This document shows, one piece after another, positions 1 to 9,500 of a stretch of DNA of 64,000 nt. The position numbers were made by a program, and so were the translations under genes. Positions within the stretch are counted from its first letter, which is position 1, and each line of letters begins with the position of its first letter. The notes beneath the pieces were generated by a model. It was not told where the DNA came from. It worked only from the letters and a program-made list of their open reading frames with translations, and did no database searches. Source of the DNA: an uncultured Planctomycetaceae bacterium (GTDB lineage Bacteria; Planctomycetota; Planctomycetia; Planctomycetales; Planctomycetaceae); NCBI GenBank assembly GCA_943787265.1, contig CALSLT010000017.1:512654-576653 (forward strand), given 5' to 3'.

Positions 1-1029
1 GACAAGAAATGGAATCGCCATTCCTGTCGACAGGTCAAAGAGTGAGAGGCCACGGAACGCTCGGTCCCACCCCTTCTTCAGCAGCGAGTACGGAAACAGG
101 AATGTCATGTTAATGCCGACGGCAGTTGCCACGGCGGTGATCATGATGTCACGCTGAGTGCTGACGATTCGGTTCGACCAGAACGAACTGAATTCTCCCG
201 TTGCAGCCAAGGCGTCGTTGAACGTCGGGGCTGGTTTACTCATTAGGCTCAAGTCGGGAATCAGTCCGGCAAAGATCGCTCCAAAATTCAAATCGCCAGC
301 GGTCATTAATTTGACGACAACACCAAAGAAACTGAGAACGATTAGTGCGACAAGCACACGGAGAGAATTTTCATAGATCTTCAGGCCTTTCCCCCCGCTG
401 TCGTAGATCATCGTGATGAAAATGGCCACTGCGAGCAGGATCCCGCAGGTGATCATTGTGAGCCGAGTGCGCTGCCATTTCAGAGACTCAATTTCGACCG
501 TTTCACCTTCCGTAAGTTTTCGGTCTTCGGAAGCCGCGACGGCCTTAATCGCAGAGACTTTTGCATCGTTTTCCTTGAGTTCCTGGATAGTCTGAGTCTC
601 AGCCATGAGATTCTGTGAGACGGCGGCGTTGGCCAGACTGAACTGTGGAAGACACCAGACGATGTTCGCAGCCAGCGTTGCCAGAGCCCATGACCAGCCG
701 AGTACTGGATTGACGTGTCGATTGATCAGGCCGAACGGTCGCTCGCCTGTCGACAGCGTCACATAGCCGATCGCTCCGAGCATCACGACGCCGAACAGCA
801 TCGCCACAACCTGCAGCCAGAGCAGGCTGTACCCGCCGACCATCCCCAGAAACAGGCTACCGGCCAGCGATCCACCGCCGAGCGTGATTGCCGACTGCAA
901 CCAGCCGGGGCCGGACAACTTCACCCAGACGGACAGTTTGGCTCCGCCGCCTTTCGATTCGGCGTCGAGCAGCATCGCACGTTCTTGTTCGACGGGGGAA
1001 GATTGAGCGGCGGAAGAGTCAGCGGACAT
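1..1029 (-). CDS. NRAMP-like divalent metal transporter, C-terminus cut by window edge
   Basis: About 343 residues are readable from ATG at 1029 to the window edge with no stop. The N-terminal tail is hydrophilic; then follows GPGWLQSAITLGGGSLAGS, which resembles TM1 of the NRAMP family (GPG...DPGN), and several further hydrophobic segments with a hydrophilic charged loop near residues 140-180. The family moves Mn2+/Fe2+ across the inner membrane with protons. The TM1 metal motif DPGN reads GGGS here, so substrate and even transport activity are open. Assignment rests on the TM1 surroundings and overall topology; other APC-fold transporters are possible. Confidence 0.65.
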   Translation of the reverse strand, partial: MSADSSAAQSSPVEQERAMLLDAESKGGGAKLSVWVKLSGPGWLQSAITLGGGSLAGSLFLGMVGGYSLLWLQVVAMLFGVVMLGAIGYVTLSTGERPFGLINRHVNPVLGWSWALATLAANIVWCLPQFSLANAAVSQNLMAETQTIQELKENDAKVSAIKAVAASEDRKLTEGETVEIESLKWQRTRLTMITCGILLAVAIFITMIYDSGGKGLKIYENSLRVLVALIVLSFFGVVVKLMTAGDLNFGAIFAGLIPDLSLMSKPAPTFNDALAATGEFSSFWSNRIVSTQRDIMITAVATAVGINMTFLFPYSLLKKGWDRAFRGLSLFDLSTGMAIPFLV

Positions 1030-1146
1030 GTATCACTCCAGCGGTTTATCAATGTGGGCAGGAGCCTGATTGGCTCAAAAATTCAGAACCAGCGAGCGTA
1101 TCCGACCCCAGAAAACTGCACAACTGACGGGAGCCGACCTGGCAGG

Positions 1147-1533
1147 TTACTTCCACGAATCGCGGCCGGGACGGTCTGCTCCTCGGCCTTTCAGGACTTT
1201 GCCGAGAATCGCCAGCGCAATCAGGATCGGAACGAAGAAAATCAACACGCGAGGCCGAGCGGCGACGGCGACAATTCCGCCAACCACACCGAACAGCGTC
1301 CACGGAGAAACATTCGCCCACGCGGCGGCTCGGTTCTTCGTCGGCAGAGCCAGCCAGATGGCTCCGGTCATCACCCCAGCACGTCTGAAGCCAGCCACCC
1401 ACATTTCGTTGGCATCGGGCAGAAATTCAAGCACGACAGAAGTCACAACGCAGACAAGAGCAATCACACCGACGAGCGGGCGATTAACTTCGACTTTCGT
1501 TGAATCCGATTTTGCCGGTGGGGGAGTGGCCAT
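1147..1533 (-). CDS. Small hypothetical membrane protein
   Basis: About 128 residues if started at the ATG at 1533 (MATPPPAKSDST); an in-frame start at 1587 also exists but adds an unlikely polar tail. Three to four hydrophobic segments fill most of the protein (LVGVIALVCVVTSVVLEF, the WANVSPWTLFGVVGGIVAVA region, VLIFFVPILIALAILG), and it ends in a short basic tail. No family recognised. It lies 117 bp upstream of the NRAMP-like gene on the same strand and may be cotranscribed. Confidence 0.6.
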   Translation of the reverse strand: MATPPPAKSDSTKVEVNRPLVGVIALVCVVTSVVLEFLPDANEMWVAGFRRAGVMTGAIWLALPTKNRAAAWANVSPWTLFGVVGGIVAVAARPRVLIFFVPILIALAILGKVLKGRGADRPGRDSWK

Positions 1534-1596
1534 TTCCCGATTATGCCGCTTTCGGCAGGCGGCGTGCCAGTGACTGGCTTCTGCCATCGGTGTGGA

Positions 1597-2118
1597 TTAC
1601 GCCTGACAGATCTCGTCGACTGTCAGGTCGTGTCTCCAATTGCTCATCCAACTGCGGATGGTTGAGGCGGGGACTCGGTGGCCGGTTCTGGTTTTTGCGG
1701 CGAGGGCTGTGGCCCATTGGTCGAAGAGATCGTCGGCGACGAACTCTTTGTATTTGAGGAGGACTTTCAGCTCCTGCCACCAGGGGGAGTCCGGTTCGGC
1801 CAGCTCGACTTTGTAGCCGTGTTCGATGCCCAGAGCTGCGAACTCGCGAGTTTCCGGGTTCAGGCCGTTGCCGCGGTCGATGACGATCGGTGAGACGCTT
1901 CGTGTAAGAGCGTCACGGAAGCGTTCAAGGTTCCATTCGCGAGCGGCCGGCAGCAGGTCTTTGTCGAAGTCGTATGAGTGATCGTTGTCGCCGACCTGAG
2001 TGTAGAAGTACTGGTCGGTTTCCAGGACGACGCCATTGTTACCCGCCAGCCGCCGCGCCATGTGGCTCTTGCCGCAGCCAGGCAGGCCTCGCATGAGATA
2101 AACGATGTTCGTAGTCAT
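1597..2118 (-). CDS. P-loop ATPase/kinase-like protein (AAA_33, N4BP2-like type)
   Basis: 173 residues from ATG at 2118 (MTTNIVYLMRGLPGCGKSH). A Walker A motif GLPGCGKS lies at about residues 11-18, followed by ARRLAGNNGVVLETDQYFY and a core strand SPIVIDRGNGLNPETREF typical of small polynucleotide-kinase-like ATPases of the N4BP2L1/AAA_33 group. These use ATP to phosphorylate small or nucleic substrates; the substrate cannot be told here. The longer in-frame extension upstream to 2256 overlaps REP DNA and is not family-like, so the internal start was chosen. Confidence 0.7.
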   Translation of the reverse strand: MTTNIVYLMRGLPGCGKSHMARRLAGNNGVVLETDQYFYTQVGDNDHSYDFDKDLLPAAREWNLERFRDALTRSVSPIVIDRGNGLNPETREFAALGIEHGYKVELAEPDSPWWQELKVLLKYKEFVADDLFDQWATALAAKTRTGHRVPASTIRSWMSNWRHDLTVDEICQA

Positions 2119-2240
2119 TTGAAAAACTCCGCAGACCGGACTCTCGGACCGTTTCTGCCAGGCGGCTCGTAAGCTGTCGGACCGTCTCTGCCTGGAATCC
2201 AGCCTGCGGTAGACAATGTAATGCGTAAGAAACGACTTTT

Positions 2241-2316
2241 CACAGTGGCACGACACTCCGTGTCGTAAGCCTTGTCAGCCTGTCGGGGCAAAACGACACG
2301 GAGTGTCGTGCCACAG
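2241..2316. repeat. Inverted pair of truncated REP elements
   Basis: Two copies of CACAGTGGCACGACAC...GTGTCGT face each other with a 20-bp centre, giving a perfect inverted repeat of about 26 bp. Each lacks the first hairpin of the full element found near the RAYT gene at 5.7 kb. The arrangement resembles a BIME (paired REPs). Confidence 0.8.
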
Positions 2317-2350
2317 AAAATTGTCTCAGACACATTCTGAGCGATGCAAC

Positions 2351-2385
2351 AAAAACGGCCGCTCGGAATAGATTCCGAGCGGCCG
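2351..2385 (-). terminator. Rho-independent terminator of the Ig/RTX surface protein gene
   Basis: A perfect 14-bp stem (CGGCCGCTCGGAAT with ATTCCGAGCGGCCG, nominal loop AG) is followed on the minus strand by a U-tract (AAAAA at 2351-2355 on the plus strand). It lies 19 bp beyond the stop codon at 2404. Confidence 0.85.
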
Positions 2386-2403
2386 CATGCTTCGAGGCAG
2401 TGA

Positions 2404-5202
2404 TTACTGCTTCACTTTATCCTTCACTCCACCGATCAGATGATCGGCTCCTTTTTCACCCTTGAGATCGTCCTTGTCGAAGTCGTCAAGGTCGTCACCC
2501 AGAGCGAGCAGTGCGTTCGCGAGGCTGCCAGAGCCCCACGCGGACAATGCGGAATCGAGGGCACTCAGGTCGTCCTGATTGTCGGTCGAACCGCCGATCA
2601 GCAGGTCGTTGTCACGGCCGCCTTTCAGCTTGTCCTTGCCATCCCCACCGATGAGGATGTCGTTGCCGGAACCGCCAGACAACTTGTCCCTGCCGGCACC
2701 GCCGATCAGGACGTCATTGCCACGACCACCCTTGATGTGGTCGTTGCCGTCTCCGCCGAGCACGATCTGCGAGATCGCCACGTCGGAGCCGCCATCGCTG
2801 CCTCCGTCAGAACCGCCATCGGAACCACCGTCACTGCCGCCGTTGTAGTGATCATTTCCGCCACACAGGATGGCGACGATTTGATCGATGGCAGATGCCG
2901 AGTAGGTTTCCTTGATACGGTCGCGACCGCCGTCTGAACCGCCGTCGCTCCCGCCTTTCTTCTTACCCTTTCCTTTATCCTTGCCGCCGTCGGAGCCTCC
3001 ATCAGAACCGCCATGATGGCCGCCCTGGTTGAGTTTGACGTCGACCTTCAGTTCGTCCTTCTTCTCATTGATCTTAATGTTGACGTGATCACGGCCGTCG
3101 GTGCCGATGATGTAGAGCGTGCCGTCAACAAGTCCGACTCCCTGCACAACAGCCTGAGTCGTCAGTGCTGCCGATGCGGCTCCGTCGCTGTCCGTCGCGG
3201 TGACGGTGATGACAAAGATGCCGCCCGTTGCGTAGTCGTGGCTTCCCAGGAACGAGTCCCCGACCTGATCCACGGAAACATATTCGACAGAACCATCGCC
3301 CCAGTTGACGGTGATGACGTGAGTGTCGAGGCCCGGATCACTGAACGATCCGCTGATCGACACACTGCCATCGTCTGACTTCGATTCCAGCGTTCCGTTG
3401 CTGGAAGACACAGCCGTTACCGTGGGAGCCACGTTGTTAACGGTCAGCTCGAAGCTGCTCGTCGTGACACCTCCGTTACCATCGTCTGCGGTGATGACCA
3501 CAGTTTGCGACTCGTCCGGACCATCAGCGCTGTTGAAGCTCCAGTCCCAGGTGCCGTCGGCATTTCTGGAAACGTCGCCTGTTGAAGCACTGAGAGTCAC
3601 GTCGTCACTGGCATCCACATCCGACCAGGAGCCGGCGTTGGTTGCCGTCTGGCCTTCGTCGATGGTGACATCGCCGCCGTTCGAGATCACCGGCGCGTCG
3701 TTCACGCCGTTGACCGTGATCGTGACGGTGGCGTCATCCGTTTCGCCGAACGCGTCTTCAATTCGATAGTCAAAACTCACGTCAGCCGACTGGTTGACGG
3801 CCAGCGATTCGAATTCACCATTCGGATCGAAGCTGAAACTTCCGCTGCCATTATCAGTCACGACACCCTGGGACGGACTGTTCAACGCCACGGTTGAAGC
3901 AGCGGCAATGTTGCCCTGATCGTCCGTGTCATTGGTCAGAACGCTGAAGGTGACCGAGTTGTCCTCGTCAGTTCCCACCAGATCGTTGTTCGCGACCGGT
4001 GGCGTGTTGAGCGGCATGACGACGACATCAAATGTCGCGACCGTCACTCCGCCGTCACCATCATCCGCCGTGATCGTGACCGTATGAGTCCCGGCCGTTC
4101 CCACGGACGAATCCCACGACCATGACCACGTGCCATTGTCGTTGCGGACCACCGTTCCCAGCGACGCGCTAAGTTGCACATCGTCGTAGTACACCGTTGC
4201 TGGTGCAGCCATCGACTGCGGAACGGCCGCCTGCATCTGTGGAGACACAGCCATCGCCTGCGGAGACGCCGCCCGTGCCGCCGGTGGTGGCGGTGCATCT
4301 CCTCCTCCCGGTGGTGGTGGTGCATCTCCTCCTCCTGGTGGTGGTGGATCTCCACCTCCTGGTGGTGGTGGTGGTGGAGCGCCTCCTCCCGGCGGTGGTG
4401 GTGGTGGAGGCGGATCTCCTCCTCCATCGCCTCCTCCTCCTCCGCCATCGCCGGTTCCGCCACCGTTGTCCTCGCCTCCTCCCCCGCCGGTTCCTCCGCC
4501 GCCGTCATCCGGTGGTGGTGGATCGCCTCCTCCGCCTCCGCCCGGTGGTGGTGGTGGAGGCGGTGGAGGTGATCCACCTCCTACTCCACCTCCACCGCTT
4601 CCTCCATCGCCGCTGCCGCCACCGCTGCCCGCGCCTCCTCCTCCGCCGGTTCCGCCGCCGCCGTCATCCGGTGGTGGTGGATCGCCTCCTCCGCCTCCGC
4701 CCGGTAGTGGTGGTGGTGGTGGATCGTCAGCGACCGCAAGAAACGCCGGGTCGAAGAACGTGCCTGAGTTAGTTGCCGTCTCGCCTTCGGTAATCGAGAT
4801 CGTCGCATCGGCCACACCAACCGTCGGCGCCACGTTGTTGACAACGAGCGTAAACTGAGTCTGCGCCGTCTGCCCACCGGTCGCCGTGATCGTCACCAAT
4901 TGACCATCGTCCGGGCCATCGGCCACGTCCAGACTCCAGCTCCACGTTCCGTTGGCACTGTCCTGAGTGACCGTGCCCACCGAAGCGGCAAGCGTCACCG
5001 CATCAGAATACGTTCCGGTCTGAGTGGCCGTCGCTCCCTCATCGACGGTGACCACCGCTTCATCAACGGCGATGGCGGTCAGTAATGTTCGACTCTCCAG
5101 ATTCTCCGTCACCAGCAAACCGGAAGGCTTCGGCCGCTCACGACGCCTCCGGCCGGTCCCGCCAGCAAACGGGAAGAGTTTTCCCTTGAAACTCAAAAGC
5201 AT
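2404..5202 (-). CDS. Large secreted Ig-like/PKD/RTX repeat protein with Pro-Gly insert
   Basis: 932 residues from ATG at 5202, which has a good Shine-Dalgarno (GGGGAA, 6-7 nt away); an in-frame start at 5337 has none. After an arginine-rich N-terminus comes LESRTLLTA (residues 35-43), a motif common near the start of planctomycete surface proteins. Then: Ig/cadherin-like repeats with DEGATAT and NGTWSWS signatures, a Pro/Gly-rich stretch (about 161-311), a VNDAP-type cadherin-like repeat, another NGTW repeat, a PKD-like domain (VNWGDGS), GGSDGGSDGG linkers, and four to five Ca2+-binding RTX nonapeptides (GGDGNDHIKGGRGND) around 817-870. Probably an exported adhesive or matrix protein. No classical signal peptide is clear. 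Confidence 0.85.
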   Translation of the reverse strand: MLLSFKGKLFPFAGGTGRRRRERPKPSGLLVTENLESRTLLTAIAVDEAVVTVDEGATATQTGTYSDAVTLAASVGTVTQDSANGTWSWSLDVADGPDDGQLVTITATGGQTAQTQFTLVVNNVAPTVGVADATISITEGETATNSGTFFDPAFLAVADDPPPPPLPGGGGGGDPPPPDDGGGGTGGGGGAGSGGGSGDGGSGGGGVGGGSPPPPPPPPPGGGGGGDPPPPDDGGGGTGGGGGEDNGGGTGDGGGGGGDGGGDPPPPPPPPGGGAPPPPPPGGGDPPPPGGGDAPPPPGGGDAPPPPAARAASPQAMAVSPQMQAAVPQSMAAPATVYYDDVQLSASLGTVVRNDNGTWSWSWDSSVGTAGTHTVTITADDGDGGVTVATFDVVVMPLNTPPVANNDLVGTDEDNSVTFSVLTNDTDDQGNIAAASTVALNSPSQGVVTDNGSGSFSFDPNGEFESLAVNQSADVSFDYRIEDAFGETDDATVTITVNGVNDAPVISNGGDVTIDEGQTATNAGSWSDVDASDDVTLSASTGDVSRNADGTWDWSFNSADGPDESQTVVITADDGNGGVTTSSFELTVNNVAPTVTAVSSSNGTLESKSDDGSVSISGSFSDPGLDTHVITVNWGDGSVEYVSVDQVGDSFLGSHDYATGGIFVITVTATDSDGAASAALTTQAVVQGVGLVDGTLYIIGTDGRDHVNIKINEKKDELKVDVKLNQGGHHGGSDGGSDGGKDKGKGKKKGGSDGGSDGGRDRIKETYSASAIDQIVAILCGGNDHYNGGSDGGSDGGSDGGSDGGSDVAISQIVLGGDGNDHIKGGRGNDVLIGGAGRDKLSGGSGNDILIGGDGKDKLKGGRDNDLLIGGSTDNQDDLSALDSALSAWGSGSLANALLALGDDLDDFDKDDLKGEKGADHLIGGVKDKVKQ
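4270..4730. repeat. GC-rich minisatellite encoding Pro/Gly tracts
   Basis: Short degenerate units of (GGTGGTGGT)n and (CCTCCTCCG)n, including near-exact longer repeats of the block encoding DPPPPDDGGGGTGGGG. It is read on the minus strand as alternating poly-Pro and poly-Gly. Such DNA is prone to slippage and assembly error. Confidence 0.85.
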
Positions 5203-5451
5203 TGATATTTCCCCAATAGCAAAAAGGTCTGCCCAGCTTGTTGCCTGCTGGAGGCAGCCAGCGAGTTCACCGCCAGCTATTGGGTAGAACGCAACGTTGT
5301 GGAACTGCGAGCTGGAATTTCCACCCACACACAGCACTTAACCTAATTGGTAATAGCAGTTTGCGATATTCTGAAATTTTCCTGATTCAACGCTGACGGG
5401 CCATGTGCTTGATGCTTGTGGTCAATGCTGACGGTCAACGCTGACGGGCTG

Positions 5452-5507
5452 TCCGCACGGAGTGCGGAGCCACAGTGGCACGACACTCCGTGTCGTTTTG
5501 CCCTTCA
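5452..5507 (+). repeat. REP element, full copy 1 (triple hairpin)
   Basis: Three consecutive hairpins: TCCGCAC-GGA-GTGCGGA, GCCAC-A-GTGGC, ACGACAC-TCC-GTGTCGT, then TTTTGCCC. All three stems are perfect. Located 223 bp upstream of the RAYT gene. Confidence 0.9.
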
Positions 5508-5590
5508 CCGCCACCAACCCGCTGGCTTCTTGCAACAAGTGCCCGTCGAACCGCACGTCGCCAATGCTCATGCCCAATGCTGACGGGCTA

Positions 5591-5644
5591 TCCGCACGGA
5601 GTGCGGAGCCACAGTGGCACGACACTCCGTGTCGTTTTGCCCCT
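5591..5644 (+). repeat. REP element, full copy 2 (triple hairpin)
   Basis: Same three perfect stems as copy 1 and the same TTTTGCCCC tail, in the same orientation, 86 bp before the RAYT start codon. Confidence 0.9.
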
Positions 5645-5729
5645 TCACCCCTTGCCACCAGCAAGCCCTCATCACAGACTGTTCGGAATGTAATCATTTG
5701 TTCCATTTGCTCCGTCAGGCAGAGCCTCA

Positions 5730-6410
5730 ATGCCGGACTCTTCACAGACCCCAGTCTTCCACCCGTTCGATCCCAATGTTGATGTCGAGCGATCCTCCCG
5801 CCACCTCCCGCACTGGTTTCAGCCAGGCGTCGCCGTCTTCATCACGTTTCGCACAGCCGACTCGCTGCCAAAGAAAGTGCTCGAACTCTGGCATCGAGAA
5901 CTGCTCGACTGGCTCCGGCGCCGCGACCTGCCGACCGAACTCGCGTTCGCTCCCGAACGTCTCGACGAGCTCGATCAGGCACATCGAAACGAGTTTCAAA
6001 AACTCCGAAAACAGAGCTGGCAACGGTACCTCGACGACTGTCACGGCGCGTGCGTCCTGAAGCAGTCAGAGTTCGCTGAGGAAGTCGCCAGGTCACTGCG
6101 GCACTTCGACGGCGAGCGTTACGACCTGGACAGCTTTGTAATCATGCCGAACCACGTGCATGTGCTGGCGCAGTTTCGACCGTCAATCACGATGAGGCAG
6201 CAGCTCACAAGCTGGTTGAGGTTTTCGGCCACGCAGATCAATCGTCGACTCGGGACCAGCGGTGTCTTCTGGCAGAGTGAGCCGTTCGACCACCTCGTTC
6301 GCAGTGCCGAGCAATTCGAGTACCTGCGGCGGTACATCGCTGAGAATCCGCGAAAGGCAAAGTTGAAGGCTGGAGAGTTTCTGTACTGGAGTCGGGAGGT
6401 GCGCGAGTGA
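5730..6410 (+). CDS. REP-associated tyrosine transposase (RAYT, Y1_Tnp family)
   Basis: 226 residues, typical for the family. The HUH motif is seen as IMPNHVHVL (H142, H144), the conserved C-terminal helix as FEYLRRYIAENPRKA with candidate catalytic tyrosines Y198 and Y202. RAYTs are single-strand DNA endonucleases of the IS200/IS605 (Y1) superfamily that cut and move REP hairpins and are normally single-copy, non-autonomous domesticated genes. Here two REPs lie immediately upstream and one 50 bp downstream, all in one orientation, which strongly supports the pairing. The gene is intact. Start is ATG at 5730; no strong Shine-Dalgarno is visible. Confidence 0.92.
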   Translation: MPDSSQTPVFHPFDPNVDVERSSRHLPHWFQPGVAVFITFRTADSLPKKVLELWHRELLDWLRRRDLPTELAFAPERLDELDQAHRNEFQKLRKQSWQRYLDDCHGACVLKQSEFAEEVARSLRHFDGERYDLDSFVIMPNHVHVLAQFRPSITMRQQLTSWLRFSATQINRRLGTSGVFWQSEPFDHLVRSAEQFEYLRRYIAENPRKAKLKAGEFLYWSREVRE

Positions 6411-6460
6411 CTTGTGGCCAATGCTCGTATTCAATGCGGTCGGTCAATGCGGTCGGGCTT

Positions 6461-6513
6461 TCCGCACGGAGTGCGGAGCCACAGTGGCACGACACTCCGT
6501 GTCGTTTTGCCCC
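6461..6513 (+). repeat. REP element, full copy 3 (triple hairpin)
   Basis: Perfect copy of the three hairpins, 50 bp after the RAYT stop and 30 bp before the 3' end of the convergent kinase gene. Preceded by tandem CAATGCGGTCGG motifs (6432-6457). Confidence 0.9.
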
Positions 6514-6542
6514 TCACGAGAACCCAGAGCAATGAGCAAGTC

Positions 6543-9500
6543 TCACCGGTCGTCAGGCAGCATGACAACGCGAAAGCTTTTGACTGCGGTTGCGAAGAAC
6601 TTACCCGGCGAAAGGCGACTGTGCCCGCAATTCCTGGCTGAGGAAGATACCGCGCCGGTCCAGCTTGTCACTGAACCGCCTCGAACCACCGGCGAGAGAC
6701 TCTCATCCAGAGGTCCCACTGGATTAATCGCAGATTCAGTTGTGTAGTCCCGCCGCCCGTCCAGGCACATTTCGTCCGCATTGCCATGCATGTCGTAAAG
6801 ACCAAAGGGATTCGCCGGGAATTGAGCCACACGCCGTAAGTCAACGCTCGATGTGATTTTCGCGCTCGCCAGATCAGGGTCGAAGTCTTCGCCAAAGCTG
6901 TATCGAGATGTCGTGCCGGCGCGGCATGCGTATTCCCATTCTGCGTCGGTTGGTAACCGATAGGTGCGACCTTCTTTCTTCGACAACCACTCGCAGAATT
7001 CAGTCGCATCGGTCCAACTGACATTCCGAACGGGATACTCAAGAAAGCTTGGATTGTCGTTGTACCGGTTCCAGATAAGGGTCGAGTCGCGGGCCTGCTT
7101 GCCGATCAGGTAGGCACCTCCGCCGTCGGTTTCGGCCTCAGTGACGTAGTCCGTGTCTGCCACAAAAACGGCGAACTGTTGCGTGGTGACTTCCGTTTCA
7201 CACATCCAAAATGGCCTTGTCAGCCGAACGCGATGCTGTGGCTTCTCGTTGTCTCCCGCGTTTGAATCGTCGTCCGGAGCTCCCATGAGAAACTCACCCG
7301 GCGGCATCAGTCTGAGCCTCATCCCCAGCGAATTGACTCGTTCGACACTGCTACCCAGGTGGTCTGCCCACGCCTTCTGATGTTCCTTCGCGTCTGCAGT
7401 CGTGAAAGGAGCCACTGCCAACGGCGGTGCATCGGCTGCGGGCGACACGGAAAACGAGGGTTCAACTGTCAAAGGCTTGGTTTCGATACCGTTAATCAAT
7501 TGAAACCATTGCAACTGTCCGTCGAAACTTCGTCGCCGCCAGTCATGGCCGCGCTGATCATGGATCGTCAACGAGCCGATCCGACTGGAGAATGCAGACA
7601 AGCCATTGGCAGCGATGTAATTCGCATTCGGTTCGTCTGTGAGGTGGAGAGCCATCTCGTCAGTTCGAGTTTGAACGACGACCTGCCCTGAAGTGACCAT
7701 TGCCCCTCCAGTGATGTTTAACGAATCGGCAATCAGCTTGATGTCGCCATTCGAAGTGTCATCGCCGATTACGCCGTCAGTCCATTGGACGTCGGCCGCT
7801 CCTCCGGCACCTTCGCCCTGGATGGAAACCGTTCCCTCATCAGAAATCACATCGCCACCGAACACGACTCCACGGCTGGCACCCGACCCTCCTCGCCCTT
7901 TGAGAGTCACGTTTCCGTTAGCCGATCGAATCGTCGCCATGAGTCCGGTTGATCGCGAGCTGCCAAAGTCGACGCCGATGTGGTTTTCGGCGCCGGCCCG
8001 ACCGTCACGTCCACCGACCCCATCAATCAGAATGTGTCCTTGCCCGGTCGTGCGAACATGGGCGTCGACGATAATCGCCACTCCCAAGCACGAGTCTCCA
8101 TCAGTGCCACCGCTGCCGCCAGTTCCAGAGATTCGAATGCTGCCATCGTGCGACGCGATCGTGGACGTTTCCATACGGATGCCGTCGTTCCTGTTCAAGC
8201 CGCTGCCACCGTGGCCAGAGAGATAAATCTCCGCGGTATGCGAATGGATCGCTGACTGGAGAATGTGAATGCCCTGATTGTGACCACCACCGACGCCGCC
8301 CACACCGTCAATGGAGATTCGTCCAACCCCCGCACCAGTGCCCGTCGAACTTACCGATGCGTTGTAGTTTATGGCGACTCCCCAGTATTTGTGTTCGTCG
8401 ACGCCGGTCGAAGCTCGCCCACGCAGCATCACGGCCCCGGACTCAGTTGCGATCGAGGAGCTTTCGAGAAAAACACCATTGATCGGCAACTCGGCATGTG
8501 AGGACGCGTCACCAGAGAGAGTGATGTCGCCGTGCTCTGTGTTAATGCTCGAATTACCATTCACCAGAATTGCAGCGCCAGGTTCACTTGCGGACTGCAC
8601 AATCGCGTTCAGCCGAATGCTGCCATTGCCGACAGCCGAAATCTGACTTTTTGCGAAGGTGAAGATTCTTGCGACGTTCACCGTCAACGAAGACTCGCCG
8701 AGTTCGATCACTCCCCTGACTTCGATCCGGTCGTCGCCCTTTCCGCTATCAATCAGCACGTCGCCGTTGATTCCGCTGATGTCTTCGAGCGTGAGCTGAT
8801 CATCACCCTGGCCGAGCTGCATACGAAATGCTTCAAACTCAGACGTATCGATTGAAAACGTGGTGGTTCCGTCACCTTCACCGAGACTCGCATCAAAGAC
8901 GCCGACTTCACGATGAAGCACTAAACGCGGACCTTCGGTCCGAACTGTAATGTCAATCGCAGAGTCGTCGCGGTCCTCAAAAATCAACGTCCGATCTTCG
9001 AGCCGGATCGAATTCGATTTAGCCACTTCAGGCGATGGCACCTTTGGATTTGACGGTGTCGATGCCGAATTTCTCTGAATGACCACGACTAAAACGACAA
9101 TGGCGAATGCAGCAATAGCCGCACCGAGGAACCCACCGGCTCGCGTTGCCGGTTTGGCAGGTTCCGGCGGGCGATGTACGACGGAAGCGACACTTTGATT
9201 AGCGCCTGCTTGATCGGCATCTGCTGAATCCAATAGCGCGGCCAGATCATTACCAACTGTGTGATCCAACAATGCTTCAGCAACTTCGTGCGGAGTTGCG
9301 TACCGATCGTTCGGAGAGCAGGCCAGCATACGGCCAATGATGTCGACGAGTTCTTTTGACAGGTCGCTGCGATGATTCGAAATTGGCGTCGGTTCTCTGG
9401 TTGCCAAAGCCTTGAGCTTCTGCATCTGGCTTCTGGGCTTGCCATCGTCGTACGGAGCACGTCCTGTCAGCAGTTTGCAGAGTGTGGCGCCAAGACTGTA

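Larger units (their letters stand above)
5203..5729. other. Intergenic region with REPs and short tandem motifs
   Basis: No convincing gene. It holds two full REP elements (listed separately), each preceded by a short repeated motif like CAATGCTGACGG / CAACGCTGACGGG (5421-5450 and 5576-5590). The small frames here are REP-derived and read DTECRATV-like or TTLRVVLP-like peptides. Confidence 0.7.

Noticed and set aside
715..1503. 262-codon plus-strand frame across the NRAMP-like start and the small membrane gene
   Set aside because: Crosses two minus-strand genes with membrane-protein sense; its own product is His/Gln/Arg rich and without features.
4044..4877. Several frames on both strands in the Pro/Gly tract (His-rich, Trp/Arg-rich, Val/Leu-rich)
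   Set aside because: They are translations of a GC-rich minisatellite in other frames; only the surface protein frame fits with the domains on both sides.
5452..6513. Spaced near-identical repeats as a CRISPR array
   Set aside because: Only three copies, spacings of 86 to over 800 bp, a gene between them and perfect internal palindromes; these are REPs.
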